Below, piece by piece: positions 31,052-41,446 of a DNA stretch of 64,000 nt. The notes under the pieces are model-generated. The model ran no database searches. It was not told the DNA's origin and was given only the letters and a program-made list of their open reading frames with translations. The number at the start of each line of letters is the position of its first letter. Positions within the stretch are counted from its first letter, which is position 1. Source of the stretch: Paguma larvata (lineage: Eukaryota > Chordata > Mammalia > Carnivora > Viverridae); NCBI GenBank assembly GCA_030068075.1, contig CM057825.1:124952739-125016738 (forward strand). Reading direction: 5' to 3'. The translations under genes and the position numbers were made by a program.

Positions 31052-31614
31052 CGGGACGCCACGCCCGCCGCTCTCCTATTCCACGCAAGGTCATGGCTTG
31101 GGTCCTCCGATCCTGGCGCTGGCTTCCGGGGCCAGCTACACTCAGTTGCCTGGCCTGGCGCAAAGCAAAGACGGGGGCGCCTTGTTGAAAAGCGGTTAAG
31201 AATTTCAAGACGGCGATGGCAGAACCTGAAAGCCAGTCTTCCCGGCTTCCTCCCTTCCTGGGCTGCCTCCCGGGAGCACGTTCCCTCGGTTTTCCCAGCC
31301 GGACCAGATCCCGTGAATTGATGAAGGGTTTTCGGGGTTTTTTTTCCCTCATTTGTGAGTGTCTACATGAAGTCCTTACAAAGGAATGATACGGCCTTCC
31401 AGTTTCACAAACAACGAACCCCCTTGCTTACAAAGAATAAAGTGACCTAAAACAGAGCTCACCTCGAGCAATCTTCAGACCGGCACGATGGGACCTGAGA
31501 ACTCAGGGAGCTCGGCGATTTCCAGCTCCAAAGCCCGAGTTTCATTTTGGTTTCCGTCCTTTGATCCTACCGAGCGGGATGCAAAGAAATGCCAGGGGTG
31601 AATGGCCCTCGTAA
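31052..31614. other. Unassigned sequence
   Basis: No feature recognised. Confidence 0.35.
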
Positions 31615-31905
31615 CTTACTTTTTAAAAAATATGTATATGTAATACCGTATTGTACATTTGCAAGTTGCTAAGAGAGTAGACCTCAAAAGTTCTCAGCAC
31701 AAGAAAAACAAGTTTATTTTTTGGTTAACGATGTGTGGCGACAGACGTTCACCAGACCCTACTGGGATCGCTCCGCCATCTGCACAAATACGGAGTCATT
31801 ACACGTATGCCTGAAGCAAATATAACGTGTCAACTACGTCTCAACTAAGAAAAGAGATGCAGAATGACCCAAAGTGCATAAATAATGTAAAATGAAAAGA
31901 GAGCA
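31615..31905 (+). mobile_element. LINE-1 3' UTR fragment
   Basis: AATACCGTATTGTACATTTG, CAAGTTGCTAAGAGAGTAGA, CTCAAAAGTTCTCAGCACAA and TCAACTACGTCTCAACTAAG match an old LINE-1 3' end. Confidence 0.75.
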
Positions 31906-31914
31906 GTAAGAAAA

Positions 31915-32006
31915 AGCTAATAAAAATTTAAATACAAATAAGTAAATAATAATGCTGATGATGAATAAATATAATAAGTAAATAAAAATACAGTAAAAAT
32001 AAAGCT
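31915..32006. repeat. AT-rich (TAAA)-like low-complexity tract
   Basis: Repeated AATAAGTAAATAA and ATAAAAATACAG words. It may be the expanded tail of the preceding LINE-1. Confidence 0.8.
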
Positions 32007-32016
32007 TTGTCCAGAG

Positions 32017-32110
32017 CAGGGCTCAGCAAACCTCTTTCTGTAAAGGCCCGGGAAGTATACATTTTTGGCTCTGCAAGCCATAAGGTCCCCGTCAGTCTCC
32101 TCGACTCCGC
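32017..32110 (+). mobile_element. Truncated hAT-type transposon, copy 4
   Basis: CAGGGCTCAGCAAACCTCTT, TCTGTAAAGGCCCGGGAAGT and GGCTCTGCAAGCCATAAGG are the forward 5' part of the family; the rest is missing, replaced by SINE sequence. Confidence 0.75.
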
Positions 32111-32124
32111 GGTCTGCGCCAAGC

Positions 32125-32252
32125 GCCAAGACCGGCTCCCCGTCGGCAGCGCAGAGCCCAACACGGGGCTCCATACCCCCGCCTCGGGATCACGACCTGA
32201 GCCAAAGCCGAGAGTCCGACGCTCAACCACCGGAGCTGCCCGGACGCCCCGC
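32125..32252 (-). mobile_element. Felid tRNA-Lys SINE, head half only
   Basis: AGCGCAGAGCCCAACACGGG, GATCACGACCTGAGCCAAAG and GACGCTCAACCACCGGAGC are the reverse head. The CT-rich tract and A tail are absent, which a normal insertion should retain. No target duplication is visible, so a deletion or recombination is likely. Confidence 0.8.
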
Positions 32253-32255
32253 GGC

Positions 32256-32425
32256 AGCGCCCCTGAAACCTCGGTGTGCCTGTGCCTCACCCGGGGATCT
32301 CGTTAAAAGGAAATTCTGATTCTAGAAGTTTGGGGAGAGCTCTGAGACTCACTCCACGCTTCCAACGTGCTCCCGGGTGGTACTGAGGCTGCTGACCCGA
32401 GGACCACGCTTCGCGTAGCAAGGGG
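32256..32425 (+). mobile_element. MER5A-like hAT-type DNA transposon fragment
   Basis: CACCCGGGGATCTCGTTAAA, GAAATTCTGATTCTAGAAGT, CCGGGTGGTACTGAGGCTGC and GACCCGAGGACCACGCTTCG follow the MER5A order. Confidence 0.65.
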
Positions 32426-33059
32426 AGAATCCCCAAAAGAGAAAAGAAGGAACCCTTGGCAAAGAACCCGAATTTTAACAAGGGCTCAGCCGCACACGGC
32501 GTAGAAAAGCGATCTATTTTCTCACGACCAAGGAACGGAGCTCTGCGACCGAAGTCCACCTCCAGGAGAACGCCACGTCGTCGGCGGTCGTGGACGGAGC
32601 TAACGATCGTCCTCAGAAAGCGGAACGCTAGAGTTCTTAGGCATCGCTGTGCATTTTGGGGCAGCAGTTAGCGGCGACACGGACCAATCGATGCCGGTAA
32701 ATGAATCCATTCGAAGGCAGGCCACGGATGGCAAATCACATTGTCCAATAAAGCTGCTAAATTAGCAACAGCGCGACGCAGAACACTTTTTTTTTTTTAA
32801 TAGAAGTGACTCCTCTCTGGAACCAGCCGGACTGCGGGGGAGCGGGGCCAGCAAGGCCGGAGTGGGGGCGGGGCGGGGGGGGCCACACCACGCAGCTTCC
32901 GGGCCGGGCCGAGGAAGCTTCTGTGCAAACTGGGACCGAGGCGCTTCTGGAATGTTGTCGAGGCCCCGATGAGGGCCGCTTTGCCACAGGCGGATGACAA
33001 TTTTGGGGTTTTCACATGCCACGGTTTCTGGGCCCCGTCGCCCCCCGGCTCAGAGCAAG
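32426..33059. other. Unassigned sequence
   Basis: Has a T-run at about 32788-32798 and a GC-rich stretch at 32830-32900. No exon recognised. Confidence 0.35.
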
Positions 33060-33492
33060 CCCGAGAATGAATGGATGCCCTCGTTCGCTGCTGGCGGGAG
33101 TGCAGAACGACGGGGCCTCTGTGGGGGACACTTTGGCCACTTTCAACAGCTAAATACGGATTTTATTTAGCAGTGCCCCACGGGACGTCCGGACCTCCGA
33201 CGTCACGCTAGCGGAAGAAGCCAGATACCGAAGAGCTCAGCCCACAGAAGTCCATCTCTACGGAACGTCCACCACGAGTAAACCTACAGCGCACGCGGGC
33301 AGTTAGTCGCCTGGGAGTGACAACAGGTGTGCCGAAGGAACCTTACAAGCGCGACAAAAGCGTTTTAAAACTAGATTAGGGTGATGGTTGCGCAGCTTGG
33401 TGAATTTACTAAAAATCACTGGACAGTACCCTTAAAACGTGTGACATTTATGGCACATAAATTATACCTCGGTAAAGTTTTTTAAAAAATTA
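33060..33492 (+). mobile_element. Old LINE-1 3' end with 3' terminus
   Basis: GCTGCTGGCGGGAGTGCAGA, GAAGAAGCCAGATACCGAAG, TAGGGTGATGGTTGCGCAGC, ACTGGACAGTACCCTTAAAA and AATTATACCTCGGTAAAG follow LINE-1 3' order to the very end. Around 33200-33330 it is saturated with CpG unlike normal fossils. Confidence 0.8.
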
Positions 33493-34000
33493 AAGGTTTC
33501 CATTATGTCCTTTCCTGTTCCACGCGTCGCCTCCCTGGTTCTTAAAATACTCGGGACTCCCATACACCGCAAGAGACCCAATACGACCTGTTGCTTATTC
33601 TCGAGGAGGCTTCGGCAAGGCCTCCGGACCGGACAAACCCCCTGGAGACGGGCACATCGGCTCACTCGGCAGAGGACGAAAATAAACACGCAGGAGCCGG
33701 GGCCTTGGTGTTTTCACAGCGAGAGCTGCACTCACCCGCGGTCAGAGCGTTGCCCGGGAAGGTGCCCCCAAGACCCACGGCCGCGTTCTCCATCCCACCC
33801 CGGTCCACCTGGCCTGCAAGGCCTCGGCCTCAGGGGACTCAGGGGTGAGGCCAGTCACGGCCATGGCCTCAGTCGCTGGCCAGCTGTCCTGCAGAAAAAG
33901 CCAGAAAAGTTTGCCACGCTGAGAGCCAAATTCGCTACTCCCCCAAACACGCCGGCGCCCACAGACTCACATCTTCATCCAAGACGACGCTTTTGGGGGG
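33493..34000. other. Unassigned GC-rich sequence leading to the 34 kb duplication
   Basis: No repeat or exon was identified. Confidence 0.35.
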
Positions 34001-34002
34001 GG

Positions 34003-34220
34003 GAAATCCCGTTCTGACGTCAGAAGCGACGCTCGCGTTCTCGCGAGAAAACGAAAACTGACTGGAGGTACAGCTTCCGGTTTCCTCCCAACGGCGGGGA
34101 AAGATCTCATGAAATTCGGAACTCTTGCGACATCTCCTCGTTTGGATAAACGGGACAATCCCAGTCACTGGCAGGGGAGGGCCTGCTCCCAGCTGATCGC
34201 GAAAATCGTAAAGAATAAGA
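34003..34220. promoter_or_regulatory. Direct repeat unit 1, promoter-like (CRE, TCTCGCGAGA, ETS)
   Basis: Visible motifs are a kappaB-like GGGAAATCCC at 34001-34010; a CRE TGACGTCA at 34015-34022 inside the palindrome TCTGACGTCAGA; the palindrome TTCTCGCGAGAA at 34038-34049; and an ETS-type CTTCCGG at 34074-34080. The right half ends with GGATAAACGGGACAATCCCA and AATCGTAAAGAATAAG. CRE, TCTCGCGAGA and ETS motifs together are typical of CpG-island housekeeping and bidirectional promoters. The unit is repeated at 34267-34466. No exon was recognised either side, so promoter activity is inference. Confidence 0.55.
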
Positions 34221-34266
34221 TGACTTTTTTTTTTGACACATGCAGTCGTCCTGCGAGTGACTCTTT
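34221..34266. other. Spacer between the two direct repeats
   Basis: 46 bases not shared with either unit, including an 11-base T-run near 34225-34234. Confidence 0.8.
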
Positions 34267-34466
34267 GGGATCCCGTTTTGACGTCAGAAGCAACACTCCG
34301 TTCTCGCGAGAAAACAAAAACTCTGACCGGAGGTACAGCAGGAGAAAAATCTGATGAAATTCGGAACTCTTGCGACATCTCCTCGTTTGGATAAACGGGA
34401 CAATCCCAGTCACTGGCAGGGGAGGACCTGCTCCCAGCCGATCGCGGAAAATCGTAAAGAATAAGG
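34267..34466. promoter_or_regulatory. Direct repeat unit 2, promoter-like (CRE, TCTCGCGAGA)
   Basis: Repeats unit 1: CRE TGACGTCA at 34279-34286, TTCTCGCGAGAA at 34301-34312, then GAAATTCGGAACTCTTGCGA and the same right half to AATCGTAAAGAATAAG. About 20 bases carrying the ETS-type site of unit 1 are missing. CRE-to-TCTCGCGAGA start spacing is 23 here and 24 in unit 1. The core right half is almost identical over some 100 bases, so the duplication is recent or the copies have been homogenised. Confidence 0.6.
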
Positions 34467-36324
34467 CGGCAGGTCAGGCGGAGCTATCTAGAAGGAGCCG
34501 GTGCCTGCCGCAGCTCGCTTCCCCAAGTCACTTCGTCACCCAAAAACACGCTTGGTGGCGGCAGCTGGCGCCAGGTCAAAGCCAGAACTTGGGGCTCGGA
34601 AGTGGGACTCGAGCTGAGCCACATGTGAGTCCGGCCTGACCTCGGTCTTCGGGATGGCACACTCAGGTAGCTGGGCCGACCAGGGTCGGGAGAAACTCTG
34701 CTGAGGCGGCTCCGGAGCCGGGAGAACGGACTTTGGGCCCCGGCGAGCGATTCAGGACCAGTCCCCTCGCAGCCCAGAGGGTATTTGGATCAGGAACGCT
34801 AGCTTCGCAGCCGGAGGACCGATAATCTCTTTCCCCCCTTTCACTGAAAAAGAAAATATCTAAGATACTGGAGAATACAGTAAAATCCTTAACTCCGCTT
34901 CGTTTCTTTCTTTCTTTTTTCCCCCCGTCTCCTCTCCTGGCGGCAAGGCTGGATAAGCTTATCAACCGCAGGCAAACTACATCTTAGCTCTGATCCTTTC
35001 GAGAAATCCATTTGGTGCCTTTAACGTTTCATTCGGCAGATTGAATTTCGGACATGTATTTATGGGGCTGGGTTTGCCCTTAACAGAGAATTGCATAAAT
35101 CCCATTACAGGGTCCACTTTCGCGTGTGTGGGGTTTTCTAAGCCGGGACTTTATGTAAGTGGACAGCCCCAGAATGACCTGTTCTGGCTTAGAAACTCTC
35201 TCCTCTCCCTGTGGAACCGAACCTTTGCGATGGCCTCCAGCGTCATCAATGCCAAGCGATGTTTTAGGAAACGACCCTGTGGCACAGCCCGGAACGAGGC
35301 GCGTCCTGGCTCCAGAGAAACCGGCGATGGCGTGACATCGTCCCCCAGTGAGCTGTGGGGTTCCCTTCCAGCAGCCGCCTCCCCCCAAGCTTTTTTTTTT
35401 TTTTTTTTTTCTGGCAATAGCCAGGGAAGCGTCGTTGGCAACGCACTGCTTTTCTGTATTTCTTAAGTTTCCAGCCAGGAAAGTGCATATAGTCTCTTGG
35501 GGGGGTAGAGGGGACTGTAAACAATGGTCACCTATGGGACAAAATGAGGAAGCAAAAGAGCAGTTTTTTAGGAATCCTAAGTCCGCCAGCGCTGGGAAGG
35601 GGGCTGGCAGCGAGTCACCCCCAGAAACCCCGGCAAAGCTGCAGGGGTGTCACCGGCCCTCCGGGGCCCTCTCTCCTTCCCACACGCCCCCGGGACTCGG
35701 CAGTCCAGGGTCAGGCCACTTTGTTCCGTCACACGAGCAGGTTTTGTTTTTTTTTTTAAAGAAAGGATACAGCTGCTGCGGTAAACGAAGACGCGTGCGC
35801 GGCGAGAGGCTTTGGGGGCTATTTCGGGCTCCGGCTCTGTCTGAAGGCGGGGGCGGCGGGTTCCGTTACATCTAAGTCCGGCCTCAGAGCTCGTGGAGGT
35901 AAACTCTTGATGAGGAAAAAAAAAATCGCCGGCGGCTTCATTGTGATTCATTCGGCCAGATTCACAGAGTCTGTGCTCCGTGCCGGCTCCGTGCTGGGTG
36001 CTGGCATCCACGGGTGAGCTGGACGGGGAAGGCCTTACCCGCAGACGACCGAGCAAGTGGGGGGCCGGGGAGCGGGCGGGGGTCCGATCCCCAACGGCAC
36101 AGTCGAGAAGGCACGGCCCCTTCGGACGAGACCCACGCACGGGCGCGCAAAGGGAACCCGGAGGACTAACACCCCAGGGCCCTCTCTTCGGGGCTTACTC
36201 TTCTACAGAGTCTCTCTCAGCAGCTGCACGTTCTTCCCGTCCCACGTGGCTGCGAGCATCTGGGGACAGAGCTATGCGCAGCGATCACGCGATTTCTGTG
36301 TGCCACGGGAGGCATGAGATACAC
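34467..36324. other. Unassigned; CpG-rich in parts, AT-rich candidate conserved block at 34985-35250
   Basis: 34985-35250 reads GAATTTCGGACATGTATTTA, GAATTGCATAAATCCCATTA and similar words with a low-CpG, constrained look. 35391-35410 is a T-run of about 20. 36030-36130 is again CpG-dense. No repeat family or exon was recognised. Confidence 0.35.
35391..35410. repeat. Poly-T tract
   Basis: About 20 consecutive T with no retroelement attached; the Lys-run reverse open frames across it are artefacts. Confidence 0.95.
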
Positions 36325-36510
36325 GAGACTTCATTTACCTCCCATGGAAGGTGGGGAGCAATGCCCCAGTGCAGAAATGGGGACATAGAGGCTCCCAGAA
36401 GTGAAGGGACTTGCCCAGGGTCACACGGACAGGAAGGGGTGGAGGCACTGAGCCAAGGCGTTTGGCTCCAGAGTCCAGGCTAGCGACCAAGACGCCACCG
36501 TGCCTTTCAG
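36325..36510 (-). mobile_element. MIR SINE
   Basis: GAAATGGGGACATAGAGGCT, GAAGGGACTTGCCCAGGGTC, ACACGGACAGGAAGGG and GGCTCCAGAGTCCAGGCTAG match reverse MIR. Confidence 0.85.
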
Positions 36511-37769
36511 GGAAGCTTGCTGCGGCTCTGCTGTCGCCACCACCAGCCTTTAGAAATGGTGGCTGGCGCACAGTAGGGGATCAGTCCGTGTCCGCTAAAT
36601 TGAATTTGATCATCTTATTTAAAGCTACCGCGATCGCACTCAGCTTTCAAGCTCTGGGCTGGGAACAAGGTCATTCTATAAAAATGGAAAGCAGAAATGT
36701 ACCCTGAGGAATTTCTTGGGAGTTCGAGGTAGGAAGCGAGAAAGGATTCTATTCAAATGACCGCGGGACTAGGACGTGGCCTTGGTGCATGACGATTACT
36801 TGAGACGCGCTGCAGAATTATGGAACAGCTCAGAAACACGGGTTCGGCCTCCGCCGGCATGCCGCCTGCTGTGCGTTTTCTAAGTTCATGACGGAGAAGG
36901 GTAGGGTTTTACGTAAATGCTCAGGTCACACGGGGAAACGAAGACGCATTCCACTCGCTTTCTAACATTTGAGCTTCCCACAGAGAACAGTCTGGAAGAC
37001 TGTCCATCCGAGGTGACCGGGTACCTGTCTCCTTCCCACTTTAATGGCCTTCCCCTGGGCAGGACTCCCGCGTGTGGCCGCAGAGACGCGATTTTCAAAC
37101 TCGGCATCCTCTGCCTCCAATCAGAGTTGGCTCTGCTGAAATCAAAAAGGTATTTGGGGACGAGCGATCTTTATCTGTACCAAATGGGTGTTGGGGCCTC
37201 TCCAGGGAAGGGTCTCACATTAAGCCTTTGTGCACAATGTTTCCCCACAACTGCTTGGCACGTGCTCGTGTCCAGACTGCAACACCAGGAATTACATCTT
37301 TCCCGGAGCGACACCCGGGACAAGATCGCCAGGTCCGATGAGGCCGACGACTTACTTTTCAGGGAGCAGATATTTAGATAGAGAGGAGAAGGAGAGAGGA
37401 CTCAGACACCCCCTTCAAAGCACCTCTCTCCACACACCACTTACAGAAAATTGTTCTTTGGGGGGGGGGGGACCTTTTAGAACGCACAGGAACATAAATG
37501 CGGCCCGTTTTTACAATACAGTGAAATGCGCTGTCCTGGACTCCAGTATCATTTCCCCGGCGCCAAATACCACTTCTCAGTACTCACAGCAAGGAGGCTC
37601 AATACTGGTGGCTGGCTGGGCAAATCCTTTCCCCTTGAGGGTGAGCGAGGTTTAGTGAGTCCTGGCTAATGAACAGAATGAGGCAGGAGTGATGGTATTT
37701 CACGTGTGAGATTGGGTTATAAAAAGACTGCAGCTCCCATCCGCAGTCCTTCCTTCCCCGAGTGCTCCG
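36511..37769. other. Mostly unassigned; L2/MIR tail-like piece at 36547-36600; G12 run
   Basis: GGCTGGCGCACAGTAGGGGA with CTAAATTGAATTTG near 36555 looks like a retained LINE/SINE 3' tail. A 12-base G-run lies at 37460-37471. Nothing else recognised. Confidence 0.35.
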
Positions 37770-38205
37770 TTCTTCTGACGCTGGTTCTGAGGGAGTCCGC
37801 CTGCCATGCTGTGAGCTCCCCTATGGTGAGGAATGAACAGAGGCCTCCGGCTAACTGCCAGCAAGGAACTGAGGCCTTCAGTGTGACGGCCTGCGCGAAA
37901 CCGAGGCCTGCTAACAAGCATGTGAATGGGCTTAGAAGCGGATCTTGCCCCGGTCGAGCCTTCAGATGAGACGACGGCTCTGGCCATCAATCACGTGCAG
38001 ACTGAGCTGATATGTTTTATCTTTCCTGATTAAAGTAACACATGCTCATGGAGACAAACTCTGAAAATCAAGTTCAAGAGGGACCTCGAACCAGAACACT
38101 CAGCTAAGCTTTTCCTAGGTCCTTAACCTGTAGAAACTGTGAGAAAACCGTGTATTATTTTAAGCCACCGAGTTCTGTCGTTTGTTATGAAACAATCGGT
38201 AATGA
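37770..38205 (+). mobile_element. MLT1-like solo LTR, with an internal foreign piece
   Basis: CAAGGAACTGAGGCCTTCAG, GCAAACATGTG-type spacing, GAAGCGGATCTTGCCCCGGT, CGAGCCTTCAGATGAGACGA, ACCTGTAGAAACTGTGAGAA and TTAAGCCACCGAGTTCTGTC follow the order of a MaLR/MLT1 3' half. A segment of about 70 bases (roughly 38000-38070, containing AAAGTAACACATGCTCATGG) interrupts it and looks like separate repeat sequence. Confidence 0.7.
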
Positions 38206-38689
38206 ATACAGACCCACATACAATCAGTTTGAATACTGTCAAAAACATACATCCCATGTTGTGGGAAACATGGGGCTAAAAGTATGGATGGTAAGTTTCT
38301 TTGCACTTCATGAAGACCAAGGCAGATAAGACATTTGGAGATTCCAGAGCCAAAGCTAGATAACACTCTGAAGTCATTAGATGAATCTGAGGTTAACTTT
38401 GTGAAGACGGAAATAAACAGACACCATGACCGGGCCGGTTAATACAAAGAGGTAAAGAACAAAAACCTTCCTGAGAACACTTTCCAACACGGAAACACAA
38501 GCAAGCCATCAAATGTCTATTTTATCACCTGGTGGACATGTGCTCACTCACGCAAGTCAGCAATAAATCGTAAATATCGGCCTGACTGTCGCGGTGAGCA
38601 TCCACAGTGCACACCTAGCCGTCACCGCCACAACTGTATTCTATGTCAACTCTTTCCCAGTCTCGATCTTAATTCTGTGGAGAAGGAGC
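38206..38689. other. Unassigned, low-CpG sequence
   Basis: AT-richer than its surroundings; no family recognised. Confidence 0.35.
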
Positions 38690-38890
38690 CAGGGGACAGG
38701 CTGCAGAGACACAGGACCTGCGTCCCAGTCCCGCCTCTGCCCCTCGCTAGCTGGCCGTGTGGCCTTGGGGAAACGGAGACAGCATCCGATCTCCTCTGCA
38801 GAGCCTGGATGAGAAGCTCCACCCCACTGCGTAAATACGAGGGTTCCAGGCTTAGCACGGTCTACGGCACGGTTACCCAATAAAATACGC
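38690..38890 (+). mobile_element. MIR SINE
   Basis: CAGTCCCGCCTCTGCCCCTC, GCTAGCTGGCCGTGTGGCCT and CTTGGGGAAACGGAGACAGC are the MIR core. Confidence 0.8.
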
Positions 38891-39079
38891 CCTTTCCTGT
38901 ATAACCTCCTTGGCGCTCGGCTGTGATCTGTGCGAACCCAGAATGGAAATCCCCAGAGGGTGTGGACCTCACACTTTAGGGCCAGAAGGGTCAGTGTCAC
39001 ACAGGAGCTTAAAGAAAAGGCTATTGATAGAGAAAAGCCAAGTTCCCGCGCTTCCTAAAGGTGTGGCTGGGAGCACCCG

Positions 39080-39225
39080 ACCCTCACCATAAAATGGGGA
39101 TGACACCACGCCTGCCTCTGCTCTGACGACCGAATGAGGTAAACGGCTAGAGACCCAGAACGGTGCCAGGCTCACGGGAAACGTTAAGTCGCTGTTAGCT
39201 GTTTTGTTAAAATTATTATTCATCA
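39080..39225 (+). mobile_element. MIR SINE 3' part
   Basis: CTCACCATAAAATGGGGATG, CTGACGACCGAATGAGGTAA and GAACGGTGCCAGGCTCACGG retain MIR 3' order. Confidence 0.75.
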
Positions 39226-39244
39226 TGATTAGTCTGTCCTTATT

Positions 39245-39400
39245 TAACTCGTAACCAGTTACATAAAGGTCTATGGCACAAATCCAGCCCACGGAAACAC
39301 TGTGTTTACCCAGGGTATTATTTTAAAAAATAATCGATTTGAATTCGTTGCCAATACATGTGCCAGATGACCCTGAAAAATTCAAGCTTTGGATTCTTTT
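39245..39400 (-). mobile_element. Possible old DNA-transposon fragment
   Basis: TCTATGGCACAAATCCAGCC followed by TTTAAAAAATAATCGATTTG and TTCGTTGCCAATACATG resembles a hAT-type element related to, but different from, the family at 9366. Confidence 0.35.
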
Positions 39401-39875
39401 AAAACCTGGAAAAGCAGAGAAGCCTGGGCCCGACTGTCTCAGAGCCACGGGCAGCTGGAGCCACTGTCCACCTCGGGCAGAGCCCTTGTTCTTCCATGTG
39501 CCACAGTCCACACCGCTCCCTATGGCCCTACGCCTTCCTGCAGAACCCGCCTGGCGTTAAGGGCATTTGAGTTTTTGACGCTTGCTTTAGTTTCTTAAAC
39601 ACTTGCCTCCGTTTGAAATTCTAAGGCCCCCCCCCTTTTTTTTTTACATATCAAGTACTCTAAGTGGCAAAGGCAAGAATAGATAATGAGTAAGATTAAG
39701 TCTTCCCTAAGGAAATCCACAGCAAAAGTAAGTGGCAGATAATGGCTGAGGATAAAGATAGAGTCAGATCGAAAAGACGATAAAGATCCAGCTCTCTGCA
39801 ATAACCCTCCACACATGACTCAAAAGTGAGCTGCCTGAGCCTAAGTATCAAAATCGTTGCCCTCCCCCTACCTCT
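39401..39875. other. Unassigned sequence
   Basis: Contains a C-run then T-run near 39628-39645; no feature recognised. Confidence 0.35.
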
Positions 39876-40402
39876 GTGATGGTTAATTTTAAGTGTCCCT
39901 TTGACTGGGCAACGGGGTATCCAGACATCTGGCCAACGATTATTCTGAGTGTATCTTTGAGAGTGTTTCTGTATGAGATTCGCATTGGAATGGGCAGACT
40001 GAGTAAAGCAAACTGCCCCCACTAATGTGGTGGGCCTCGTCCAATCAGTTGAAGGCTGAGTAAAACAAACAGGCTGCCATGCCCCTCCTGTCAGGAAGGG
40101 GGAACAGCCCTCCAGCCCGACGATCTTCAAACTGGGACACTGGCTTTTTCCAAACCGAAACACCGGCTGTTCCTGATTCTTGAGACTGCCGGCCTTTGAA
40201 CTGGAACTTAAACTGTCCGTTCTCCTGGTTCAAACTTGGACTGGAACCGCACCGTCAGCTCTCCTGGGTCTCCCGCTTGCTGACTGCAGATCTCGGGACT
40301 TCTCCGCCTCCACAACAGCACAAGCAAATTCCTTACAGCAAATTGCCTCCTCTCTCTCTCTCTGCATCCTATTGTTCCCGTTTCTCTGGAGAAACCTAAT
40401 AT
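39876..40402 (+). mobile_element. Solo LTR of the ERVL (MLT2-like) group
   Basis: Near full length: TGATGGTTAATTTTAAGTGT, CCTTTGACTGGGCAACGGGG, GATGAGATTCGCATTGGAAT-like, GGTGGGCCTCGTCCAATCAG, TTGAAGGCTGAGTAAAACAA, GCTTGCTGACTGCAGATCTC, CTCTCTCTGCATCCTATTG and TCTCTGGAGAAACCTAAT. An internal run of about three TTCAAACTGGGAC/GGAACTTAAACTGT-type units, normal for this LTR group, is present. No internal viral genes flank it. Confidence 0.88.
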
Positions 40403-40989
40403 GCACCCCCCCTCCCCCTCCCCAAAAGGCTGTTATCAAATTGATGGCACAGGACTTACAACTGATGGCAGACTGGCATCAAAGAACCACACAAAGCCCC
40501 GTCTCTTTGTGCCAACGGCTGTGTAGGCTGCGGAGGCTCAACTACATGGAGGTCCCTCAGCTGCACAGGCTGCCTGGAGCCTCCTTTTTAGATCCCGAAG
40601 GTCCCATAGCTCTGTATTGTCAGTGAGCTTGGGTTCTCCTGCCTTGGGGGAAGGGGCAGAGGCTTCTCCAGGGAATGCTGGGAAGAGGCGGAAGCATCCT
40701 CCCATAAGCCTTTGCAGCTCTGTTCCCACGTCCCCCAGGTACCCCAAGCCCAGCCGTCTGCGTCCTTGTTCTCTCTAAGGAGATAGGACACCACCTCATT
40801 CCCATGGAAACCGCGATTTCATGGGTCTCACCCCCTTCCAGAAGGAAACCGTGAGTGGAGTTATGGGAGATTTGCATCTTCTTCACGCGTCCATCTTTGC
40901 TTTCCAAATTTTTCTCAATGAGCGTGTGTTACTTTAATCGGCAAAGATAATGAAGGTTATCCACTCATTCCGCACCCGTTCCACGGCAG
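40403..40989. other. Unassigned sequence
   Basis: No feature recognised apart from a C-rich run at its left edge. Confidence 0.35.
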
Positions 40990-41225
40990 GCAGCGCAGCT
41001 TAGTATTTCGAGACTTGGGCCACCGGGGTCAGACTGCCCGGGTGCAAATTCTGACTCTGCGCTGGGACCCTGAGCGAAGAGCTTAACCCCTTTCCTAAAA
41101 TGGGTATGAAAACAGTAGTCACCTCACATAGAGTTGCAAGGATTAAAATTCAAGCTAAGGGCTTAAAGTCTTTTTGGCAAATTGGCAAATGCTAATTAAG
41201 TGCTTACTGCCACGATTAGTGTTGT
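40990..41225 (+). mobile_element. MIR SINE
   Basis: GGGTCAGACTGCCCGGGTGC, AAATTCTGACTCTGCGCTGG, AGAGCTTAACCCCTTTCC, AAAATGGGTATGAAAACAGT and GAGTTGCAAGGATTAAAATT are a nearly complete MIR. Confidence 0.88.
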
Positions 41226-41304
41226 TTAATAGTACTTCTTTCTTTCCCATATTTATGTACGGTGTTACAGTGATATGACATAAATACATATTTTGTAGTA
41301 TTTA

Positions 41305-41395
41305 TCGAGTGCCTGCTGTGTGACAGGCATTCAAAATATAGTAAGAAGTAAAATTAACCCCTGATCCCACGGGCTTACCCTAAGTGGGGGGTAAG
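41305..41395 (-). mobile_element. L2 LINE 3' end, reverse
   Basis: TTATCGAGTGCCTGCTGTGT, GACAGGCATTCAAAATATAG and CCCACGGGCTTACCCTAAG match reverse L2. Confidence 0.7.
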
Positions 41396-41399
41396 GCAT

Positions 41400-41446
41400 T
41401 ACACACATACACACACACTCTCTCTCTCTGTCTCTCTCTTTCTCAT
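41400..41446. repeat. (CA)n-(CT)n microsatellite
   Basis: ACACACATACACACACACTC followed by a CTCTCTGTCTCTC stretch. Confidence 0.9.

Noticed and set aside
35391..35410. Reverse processed pseudogene tail (poly-T)
   Set aside because: No coding or 3' UTR-like sequence or target duplication adjoins it on the expected side.
39876..40402. Endogenous retrovirus with genes
   Set aside because: Only a solo LTR is present; no gag, pol or env remnant lies on either side. The other LTRs (10636, 22500, 37770) are also solo.
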